From assembly GCF_001598295.1 (NCBI RefSeq), contig NZ_BCYR01000006.1, forward strand, positions 276,692 through 340,691: DNA of 64,000 nt, in the 5' to 3' direction. The notes below the pieces were generated by a model, which had not been told where the DNA came from, searched no databases, and was given only the letters and a program-made list of their open reading frames with translations. Position 1 is the stretch's first letter, and each line of letters begins with the position of its first letter. Position numbers and translations under genes: made by a program. This document shows positions 57,494 through 64,000 of the stretch, piece by piece. Source of the DNA: Klebsiella ornithinolytica NBRC 105727 = ATCC 31898. Its GTDB lineage: Bacteria; Pseudomonadota; Gammaproteobacteria; Enterobacterales; Enterobacteriaceae.

Positions 57494-57908
57494 GAAATAA
57501 AGCACTCGCCGACATAGGTCTATTTTCAAGGCCGCAAATCATACAACAGTTCGCCCAGGTCAACCAGATTAAAAATGCAGCAGCCGGGCTTTCCCCTCTC
57601 CTGTCCGACCGTTTGCGGTGATTGGCGCTGCGACATCAATAACCCATGTTTATCGTATGGACATACTCACGGTAAATGCTAGTATCCCATAGACAGTAGC
57701 TATATTTATGCGTGTTTCATTTAAGGCCAGGATTGCTGATGATGACCACATTCGTAGCACATCTATTTCACCGGGTAGTCGCGCAGCTGGACGTGCGCGC
57801 CGGTCGGCCTTGCCCCTCCCCACCTCTGCCTTACAAAGGGATAACGCTCCGTACAACGGAGGGAAGAGACGCGCATCACTCAGCAATATGGAACAGAGCG
57901 AGTAGCGT
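57494..57908. other. Divergent intergenic region between the cyclase and yhiI
   Basis: About 415 bases holding two divergent promoters, which I could not fix. A short frame at 57708-57905 begins MRVSFKARIADDDHIRS, faintly like a response-regulator N-terminus, then turns into GC-rich, REP-like sequence; I do not call it a gene. Confidence 0.5.
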
Positions 57909-58976
57909 ATGGACAAAATCAAACAGCACTGGGCCTGGTGCCTTATCGGCCTGCTGGCGGTTATCGCCGCCCTGATATGGTGGGCATTACGTCCGCCGGG
58001 ACTTCCGCAGGGCTTTGCCAGCAGCAACGGCAGAATAGAAGCCACTGAGGTGGATATCGCCACCAAAACTGCCGGACGCATCGACGCCATTCTGGTCAAA
58101 GAGGGGCAGTTTGTTCACAAGGGCGAGGTGCTGGCGCGGATGGATATTCGGGTGCTGAACGAACAGCGCCTCGAAGCGGCCGCCCAGATTAAAGAGGCGC
58201 AAAGCGCGGTCGCCGCCGCCAAAGCGCTGCTCGATCAGCGACAAAGCGAAATGCGCGCCACCGAAGCGGTGGTGAAACAGCGGCAGGCGGAGCTGAACTC
58301 CACCGCGAAACGCCACGTGCGCTCCAGCGCGCTGTCGCAGCGCGGCGCGGTGTCAGCCCAGCAGCTTGACGACGATCGGGCGGCAGCGGAAAGCGCCCGG
58401 GCAGCGCTCGAATCCGCCAGAGCCCAGGTCTCAGCGGCAAAAGCGGCAATTGAAGCCGCCCGTACCAGCATTATTCAGGCCCAGACCCGCGTTGATGCCG
58501 CTCAGGCAACCGAACGGCGCATCCTTGCCGATATTGACGATAGTGAACTCAAAGCGCCACGCGACGGCCGCATTCAGTATCGCGTCGCCGAACCGGGCGA
58601 AGTGCTGGCCGCCGGCGGTCGGGTGCTGAATATGGTTGACCTCTCCGATGTCTATATGACCTTCTTCCTGCCTACCGAGCAGGCAGGCTTGCTGGCACTG
58701 GGTAGCGAAGCACGCATCGTGCTCGACGCGGCCCCGGGCCTGGTGGTGCCTGCTCATATCAGCTTTGTCGCCAGCGTCGCGCAGTTTACGCCAAAGACGG
58801 TAGAAACCAGCGATGAACGCCTGAAGCTGATGTTCCGCGTGAAGGCCCGCATCCCGCCGGAGCTGCTGGAGCAGCATCTGGAGTATGTGAAAACCGGTCT
58901 GCCCGGCATGGCGTATGTTCGCCTGGATAGCCAGCGGGCGTGGCCCGATACGCTCACGGTGAGGTTACCGCAATGA
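57909..58976 (+). CDS. yhiI: YhiI, HlyD-family periplasmic adaptor
   Basis: A 355-residue membrane fusion protein very close to E. coli YhiI. An N-terminal anchor (residues 12-28) and a lipoyl half ([40 protein letters not shown]) are followed by a long coiled-coil of Gln/Ala-rich helices and the second lipoyl half ([19 protein letters not shown]). It partners RbbA and YhhJ as a DrrA/MacA-like export system. It overlaps rbbA by four bases. Confidence 0.94.
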   Translation: MDKIKQHWAWCLIGLLAVIAALIWWALRPPGLPQGFASSNGRIEATEVDIATKTAGRIDAILVKEGQFVHKGEVLARMDIRVLNEQRLEAAAQIKEAQSAVAAAKALLDQRQSEMRATEAVVKQRQAELNSTAKRHVRSSALSQRGAVSAQQLDDDRAAAESARAALESARAQVSAAKAAIEAARTSIIQAQTRVDAAQATERRILADIDDSELKAPRDGRIQYRVAEPGEVLAAGGRVLNMVDLSDVYMTFFLPTEQAGLLALGSEARIVLDAAPGLVVPAHISFVASVAQFTPKTVETSDERLKLMFRVKARIPPELLEQHLEYVKTGLPGMAYVRLDSQRAWPDTLTVRLPQ

Positions 58977-61714
58977 GAGGCGTTCAGCAGGATACTCACC
59001 CACCGGTCGCCCTGCTGGAACACGTCGGCCAGCGCTTTGGTGCCACCGTCGCGCTGCGGGATATCACGCTAAGCATCCCCGCTCGTCAGATGGTCGGTCT
59101 GATCGGCCCTGATGGCGTCGGTAAATCCAGCTTACTGTCGCTGATTTCCGGTGCGCGGGTCATTGAACAGGGTAACGTGATGGTGCTCGGTGGCGATATG
59201 CGCGATGCGCGTCACCGCCGGGATGTTTGCCCCAAAATCGCCTGGATGCCGCAGGGGCTGGGCAAAAACCTCTATCACACTCTGTCGGTATATGAAAACG
59301 TCGATTTCTTTGCCCGTCTGTTTGGTCATGACAAAGCCGAACGCGAGAACCGCATCGATGAACTCCTGCGCAGCACCGGACTGGCCCCTTTCCGCGATCG
59401 CCCTGCCGGGAAATTATCCGGCGGGATGAAGCAGAAGCTCGGCCTGTGCTGCGCGCTGATCCATGATCCGCAGCTGTTGATCCTTGATGAACCGACGACC
59501 GGCGTTGACCCGCTTTCTCGCGCCCAGTTCTGGGAGCTGATTAACAGCATCCGCCAGCGCCAGCCGGAGATGAGCGTACTGGTCGCTACGGCCTATATGG
59601 AAGAGGCGGAACGCTTCGACTGGCTGGTAGCCATGAACGCGGGGGAAGTACTGGCAACCGGCAGTGCCGAAGAACTTAAAGCGCAAACCCACAGTCAGAC
59701 CCTGGAGCAGGCGTTTATCGCCCTGCTGCCGGAAGCCCAGCGCAAGGCGCATAAAGAGGTGATCATTGCGCCGCGTAACGCTCAGGAAAATGACATCGCG
59801 ATTGAAGCCCGCGGCCTGACCATGCGCTTCGGCAACTTCGTGGCGGTCGATCACGTGAACTTCCGCATCGCGCGCGGCGAGATTTTTGGTTTCCTCGGTT
59901 CGAACGGTTGCGGTAAATCAACCACCATGAAAATGCTGACCGGCCTGCTGCCCGCCAGCGAAGGCGAAGCCTGGCTATTTGGTCAGCCGGTCAATCCCAG
60001 GGATATCGAAACCCGTCGCCGCGTCGGCTATATGTCGCAGGCGTTCTCCCTCTACAGCGAATTGACCGTCAGGCAGAACCTCGAACTGCACGCCCGTTTA
60101 TTTCACATTCCGGATGCCGAGATCCCCGCTCGGGTGGCGGAAATGAGCCAGCGTTTTATGTTAACGGAGGTCGAAGATGCGCTGCCCGCCTCTCTGCCGT
60201 TAGGCATTCGTCAGCGCCTTTCGCTTGCCGTGGCGGTGATCCATCGTCCGGAAATGCTGATCCTTGATGAACCGACTTCCGGCGTCGATCCGGTCGCCAG
60301 GGATATGTTCTGGCAGCTGATGGTCGATCTCGCCCGTCAGGATCGGGTAACGATTTTTATCTCGACCCACTTTATGAATGAAGCCGAGCGCTGCGATCGC
60401 ATTTCGCTAATGCACGCCGGGAAGGTACTGGCCAGCGACACGCCGCAGGCGCTGGTTGCGCAGCGCGGCGCGGCGAACCTTGAAGAGGCGTTTATCGCCT
60501 GGCTGCAGGATGCCCAGCGGCCCGTCGAACAAATACCGCCCGCCCCGCCGGTTAGCTCTCCCGCCGGAACGACGGCCCCGCGCCAGGCGTTCAGCCTGCG
60601 GCGACTGTTTAGCTACAGCCGACGTGAAGCGCTGGAGCTGCGGCGCGATCCGGTACGTTCGACTCTGGCGCTGTTGGGTACCGTGATTCTGATGTTCATC
60701 ATGGGATATGGCATTAGTATGGATGTGGAAGATCTGCGCTTCGCGGTCCTCGATCGCGATCAGACTCTCAGCAGTCAGGGCTGGTCGCAGAATATCGCCG
60801 GTTCGCGCTACTTCATTGAGCAACCGCCGCTGCAGAGCTATGACCAACTGGACAGGCGGATGCGCAACGGCGAACTGGCCGTCGCCATTGAAATTCCACC
60901 TGATTTCGGCCGCAATATTGCCCGCGGTACGCCGGTAAAAATTGGCGTCTGGGTGGACGGCGCGATGCCTAACCGGGCTGAGACGGTACGCGGCTACGTC
61001 CAGGCGATGCATCTGGCCTGGCTGCAGGAGATGGCCGGACGGCAGGCGACGCCCGGTCGCGATACGTCGCTGATATCCATTGAGACGCGCTATCGCTATA
61101 ACCCGGACGTGAAAAGCCTGCCGGCCATTGTTCCGGCGGTGATCCCGCTGCTGTTGATGATGATCCCAGCGATGCTCAGCGCGCTGAGCGTGGTCCGTGA
61201 AAAAGAGCTTGGTTCAATCATCAATCTGTACGTCACGCCGACAACCCGCAGCGAGTTTTTACTGGGCAAGCAGCTGCCGTATATCGCGCTGGGTATGTTT
61301 AACTTCCTCCTGCTGTGCGCGCTGTCAGTCGTGGTGTTTGGCGTGGCGCATAAGGGCAGTTTTCTGACCCTGACGCTGGCGGCGCTGCTCTATGTCACCA
61401 TCGCCACCGGGTTGGGGCTGCTGATCTCGACCTTTATGAAAAGCCAGATTGCGGCCATCTTCGGCACCGCCATTATTACGCTGATACCGGCCACGCAGTT
61501 TTCCGGCATGATTGACCCGGTCGCTTCGCTGGAGGGGCCAGGGCGCTGGATTGGGCAGATTTACCCGACCAGCCACTTCCTGACCATTGCCCGCGGCACA
61601 TTCTCAAAAGCCCTGAGCCTGACCGATCTGTGGGCGTCCTTTATACCGCTGCTGATTGCCATCCCGCTGGTGCTCGGCCTCAGCGTGTGGCTGCTGAAAA
61701 AACAGGAGGGATGA
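58973..61714 (+). CDS. rbbA: RbbA, fused double ATPase / ABC-2 permease
   Basis: A 913-residue fusion protein. ABC ATPase 1 covers residues ~15-250 (Walker [11 protein letters not shown], signature [10 protein letters not shown]), ABC ATPase 2 covers ~275-505 ([10 protein letters not shown]), and an ABC-2 type permease occupies ~530-910 with five or six helices. It closely follows E. coli RbbA, reported as a ribosome-associated ATPase, although the membrane domain and neighbours fit an exporter. ATPase 2 has a weaker signature ([10 protein letters not shown]). Starts at ATG 58973 overlapping yhiI. Confidence 0.94.
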   Translation: MRGVQQDTHPPVALLEHVGQRFGATVALRDITLSIPARQMVGLIGPDGVGKSSLLSLISGARVIEQGNVMVLGGDMRDARHRRDVCPKIAWMPQGLGKNLYHTLSVYENVDFFARLFGHDKAERENRIDELLRSTGLAPFRDRPAGKLSGGMKQKLGLCCALIHDPQLLILDEPTTGVDPLSRAQFWELINSIRQRQPEMSVLVATAYMEEAERFDWLVAMNAGEVLATGSAEELKAQTHSQTLEQAFIALLPEAQRKAHKEVIIAPRNAQENDIAIEARGLTMRFGNFVAVDHVNFRIARGEIFGFLGSNGCGKSTTMKMLTGLLPASEGEAWLFGQPVNPRDIETRRRVGYMSQAFSLYSELTVRQNLELHARLFHIPDAEIPARVAEMSQRFMLTEVEDALPASLPLGIRQRLSLAVAVIHRPEMLILDEPTSGVDPVARDMFWQLMVDLARQDRVTIFISTHFMNEAERCDRISLMHAGKVLASDTPQALVAQRGAANLEEAFIAWLQDAQRPVEQIPPAPPVSSPAGTTAPRQAFSLRRLFSYSRREALELRRDPVRSTLALLGTVILMFIMGYGISMDVEDLRFAVLDRDQTLSSQGWSQNIAGSRYFIEQPPLQSYDQLDRRMRNGELAVAIEIPPDFGRNIARGTPVKIGVWVDGAMPNRAETVRGYVQAMHLAWLQEMAGRQATPGRDTSLISIETRYRYNPDVKSLPAIVPAVIPLLLMMIPAMLSALSVVREKELGSIINLYVTPTTRSEFLLGKQLPYIALGMFNFLLLCALSVVVFGVAHKGSFLTLTLAALLYVTIATGLGLLISTFMKSQIAAIFGTAIITLIPATQFSGMIDPVASLEGPGRWIGQIYPTSHFLTIARGTFSKALSLTDLWASFIPLLIAIPLVLGLSVWLLKKQEG

Positions 61715-62838
61715 TGCGCGGATTACGCAATATTTATAATCTCGGCGTCAAAGAGCTGCGCAGTCTACTTGGCGATAAGGCGATGCTGACCTTAATCCTG
61801 TTCGCCTTCACCGTGTCGGTCTATTCCTCAGCGACCGTGATGCCGGGGTCGCTGCATCTGGCGCCTGTCGCGATTGCCGATATGGATAAATCGCAGCTCT
61901 CTTCGCGTATTATCAACGGCTTTTATCGGCCGTGGTTTTTACCGCCTGAGCTGATCAATGAAGATGAGATGGATGCCGGGCTGGATGCCGGGAACTATAC
62001 TTTTGCCATTAATATTCCGCCCAACTTTCAGCGTGATGTGCTCGCCGGACGGCAGCCGGAAATTCAGGTGAACGTCGATGCCACGCGTATGAGTCAGGCG
62101 TTTACCGGCAATGGCTATATCCAGAATATCATTAGCGGGGAGGTGAACAGCTTCGTGGCTCGCTACCGGGGTAATGATACCCTGCCGGTCGAGCTGGCGG
62201 TGCGCATGCGCTTTAACCCCAATCTCGAACAGGAGCGTTTTGGCGCGGTCATGGCCATCATCAATAACATCACCCTGCTGGCCATCGTGCTGACCGGCTC
62301 GGCGCTGATCCGCGAGCGCGAGCACGGGACAATCGAACACCTGCTGGTCATGCCGGTCACGCCATTCGAAATTATGCTGGCAAAAATCTGGTCGATGGGA
62401 CTGGTGGTCCTGGTTGTTTCCGGGCTGTCGCTGCTGCTCATGGTCCAGGGGGTGCTACAGGTGCCGATTGAAGGCTCCATCCCGCTGTTTATGCTGGGCG
62501 TGGCCCTGAGCCTGTTTGCCACCACCTCAATCGGTATCTTTATGGGAACGCTGGCTCGCTCGATGCCGCAGCTGGGGCTGCTGATGATTCTGGTGCTGCT
62601 GCCGCTGCAGATGCTGTCTGGTGGGTCGACCCCGCGGGAAAGCATGCCGCAGGCGGTGCAGGATATTATGTTAACCATGCCGACCACGCATTTTGTCAGC
62701 CTGGCGCAGGCGATTCTGTATCGGGGAGCTGACTTTGCTATCGTCTGGCCGCAGTTTTTAACCCTGATGGCCATCGGCGGCGTGTTCTTTACTATTGCAC
62801 TGCTACGTTTTCGTAAAACGATTGGCACAATGGCATGA
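61714..62838 (+). CDS. yhhJ: YhhJ, ABC-2 type permease
   Basis: A 374-residue inner-membrane permease nearly colinear with E. coli YhhJ. An N-terminal helix and a ~150-residue extracytoplasmic domain are followed by five or six C-terminal helices. It follows RbbA directly (stop and start overlap) and completes the yhiI-rbbA-yhhJ operon. The start at 61714 (MRGLRNIYN) matches E. coli; an ATG at 61711 is too close to the ribosome site. The export substrate is unknown. Confidence 0.93.
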   Translation: MRGLRNIYNLGVKELRSLLGDKAMLTLILFAFTVSVYSSATVMPGSLHLAPVAIADMDKSQLSSRIINGFYRPWFLPPELINEDEMDAGLDAGNYTFAINIPPNFQRDVLAGRQPEIQVNVDATRMSQAFTGNGYIQNIISGEVNSFVARYRGNDTLPVELAVRMRFNPNLEQERFGAVMAIINNITLLAIVLTGSALIREREHGTIEHLLVMPVTPFEIMLAKIWSMGLVVLVVSGLSLLLMVQGVLQVPIEGSIPLFMLGVALSLFATTSIGIFMGTLARSMPQLGLLMILVLLPLQMLSGGSTPRESMPQAVQDIMLTMPTTHFVSLAQAILYRGADFAIVWPQFLTLMAIGGVFFTIALLRFRKTIGTMA

Positions 62839-62892
62839 GTGATGCGCGGTGGCCGTACGTCAGGTGACGGCCACCGGCGATAAGGGACGAGG

Positions 62893-63210
62893 TTAGTGCT
62901 TGCGGTTTATCACGCGACGTAGCAGCCAGGTAAAACCCATCGCCATGCTGAACAGGATAAAGAGCAGAACCACCCAGCTCAGCGAAATACGCACTAACGC
63001 GCTGAACGTCATCAGCGGCTGCAGGTAGACGGTAAAGGATTCGCTTACCGGTTTCCCCATCAGCAGCATTGCGCTGTCAACGGCCCAGACGCACACCCGG
63101 CAAGCAACCCAGATAATCGCCGGCCAGCACAGCAGAACCAAAAAGGTGAAGCGTTCCTGCAGGTAACGGATGAACCGTCGCAAAGGCGACCATTTTAAAA
63201 GGATCTTCAT
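62893..63210 (-). CDS. Small hypothetical membrane protein
   Basis: A 105-residue protein with a basic N-terminus and two hydrophobic segments (residues ~22-50 and ~72-95) ending in VINRKH. No family recognised. It is convergent with yhhJ and followed upstream by a long AT-rich gap. Ordinary base composition suggests a genuine gene. Confidence 0.65.
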   Translation of the reverse strand: MKILLKWSPLRRFIRYLQERFTFLVLLCWPAIIWVACRVCVWAVDSAMLLMGKPVSESFTVYLQPLMTFSALVRISLSWVVLLFILFSMAMGFTWLLRRVINRKH

Positions 63211-63797
63211 TTATATTCTCATCGTGTCGCTCGATAACATTGATGCCACACCCATGAGACTGCGTGGAGTAGAGGAGGATCTCAGCGACATCGGGATAGC
63301 ATTAATACTGATCGTACGCGCTACATTATATCGATATTACAGTGACACGAACTCGATCGAGTTAACAAACTGTTAATGACACTAAAACATTTTCCCTCGA
63401 AAGTCCAGTTACAACAGCACATGTCGTTAAATACAAACAAACTATTTTAATATATTGATTAGTAATGATTAAAATTAAAAATATAAATCAATCAAATACT
63501 TTTAAATATAAATATGGATTTTTGGCTTTATTTATTACGACAATAACAAACTCAGGAAATAATATTTAATATTAATAAATAAAGCGTCATAAAGAGAAGC
63601 GGGATATATTCTGCACCACGAGAGATGAAAAGCAGTATTTTCGAAGATGAGCGTTGCAGTGAATCTCTCGTTGCGCAGTGCCTGAGTGAGGTATGACGCC
63701 TGTTTCACCATCCTGAAGGGGGGTTACGCGTGACATCTGTCCGGGATGCCCGATCGCACCTGTCTGTCAGGCCAGATTGTGTACCGACAAAAACGCA
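63211..63797. other. AT-rich intergenic region before the rrn-type terminators
   Basis: About 590 bases, very AT-rich to ~63580, with no supportable gene. It includes the promoter of the small membrane protein on the minus strand. The stretch 63600-63780 is GC-richer but carries no clear feature. Confidence 0.5.
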
Positions 63798-63798
63798 A

Positions 63799-63824
63799 AA
63801 AGCCCGTCGGTGAGGACGGGCTTC
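63799..63824 (-). terminator. rrn T2-like terminator
   Basis: On the minus strand, AAGCCCGTC / GACGGGCTT arms are followed by TTTTTGCGTTTTT. Position and downstream TTTTTGCGTTT match T2 of the E. coli rrnB operon as I recall it. Confidence 0.85.
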
Positions 63825-63960
63825 TGACTGATTTGGTGCCTGGCCGTTTATGGCGGGCTTTCCTGCCCGCCACCCTTCGGGCCGTTGCTTCGCAACGTTC
63901 AAATCCGCTCCCGGCGAATTTGTCCTGCTCAAAGAGTCACTCACCGACAAACAACAGATA

Positions 63961-64000
63961 AAACAAAAGGCCCAGTCTTTCGACTGAGCCTTTTGTTTTA
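63961..64000 (-). terminator. rrn T1-like terminator
   Basis: On the minus strand, an AAAGGCTCAGTC / GACTGGGCCTTT stem with a GAAA loop is followed by TTGTTTT. This is almost identical to rrnB T1. The sequence between T1 and T2 also follows the E. coli rrnB tail, including GAACGTTGCGAAGCAACGGC. Confidence 0.92.

Noticed and set aside
57708..57905. Short frame starting MRVSFKARIADDDHIRS, faintly like a response-regulator start
   Set aside because: Similarity covers about 15 residues only and the rest is low-complexity, REP-like translation; not enough to call a pseudogene.
63705..63961. Two open frames (one per strand) over the right end
   Set aside because: They are translations of the rrn T1-T2 terminator region; such frames recur as spurious proteins in enterobacterial annotations.

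Overview
The window looks like the chromosome of an indole-positive member of the Klebsiella oxytoca complex or a close relative such as Raoultella. The reasons are a high-GC enterobacterial background, a chromosomal fosA of the Klebsiella type, a complete tryptophanase locus, a choline-lyase (GRM2) microcompartment locus, and many genes nearly identical to the E. coli yji block. The species call is an inference from protein resemblance recalled from memory; no search was run.

Layout. (1) 1-6.7 kb: the end of hpaA, then hpaB-hpaC (4-hydroxyphenylacetate hydroxylase), then btsT-yjiX-yjiA (pyruvate uptake and a COG0523 GTPase). Upstream of btsT lie a perfect CRP palindrome and three BtsR-like direct repeats. 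(2) 7-24 kb: an accessory and core mix holding a YfaZ-like outer membrane protein, an aldehyde dehydrogenase, an Rpn nuclease, an AraC/LysE pair, yjiN, a MetC paralog with a DAACS symporter and a divergent LysR, the radical-dehydratase-like set DUF2164-yjiM-yjiL-DUF3343, a MarR-HlyD-DUF2955 efflux operon, yjiS and yjiR. (3) 24-35.6 kb: a defence island with an AT-rich membrane protein, type IB hsdR-M-S, symE with an ERIC element in its leader, a variant mcrB-mcrC pair, and brnT-brnA. (4) 35.7-40.1 kb: fosA, LysR, a quinone reductase, TetR, and a CadC-like/FidL-like pair. (5) 40.5-51.6 kb: a GRM2 choline-utilisation microcompartment operon (five shell genes, aldehyde and alcohol dehydrogenases, choline TMA-lyase and its activase, phosphotransacylase, one unrecognised protein, two SMR transporters). 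(6) 51.8-56.1 kb: a tryptophan-responsive locus, tnaC-tnaA-mtr-like-trpS2. (7) 56-63.2 kb: a globin-coupled diguanylate cyclase, then yhiI-rbbA-yhhJ and a small membrane protein. (8) 63.8-64.0 kb: T2-like and T1-like terminators on the minus strand, closely resembling the end of the E. coli rrnB operon. An rRNA operon therefore probably starts just beyond the right edge and reads toward this window.

The most notable finding is in region 6. Between the Mtr-type permease gene and a second tryptophanyl-tRNA synthetase gene there is a 17-codon leader ORF ending in Arg-Trp-Trp-Leu-Pro-Ala. It is followed by mutually exclusive hairpins and an intrinsic terminator with the layout of a classical trp-type attenuator. 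A TnaC leader peptide (free Trp sensing, Rho-linked) thus sits at the head of the locus and a charged-tRNA(Trp)-sensing attenuator sits in front of trpS2. The two controls would let the cell degrade excess Trp while making extra TrpRS only when Trp-tRNA runs low.
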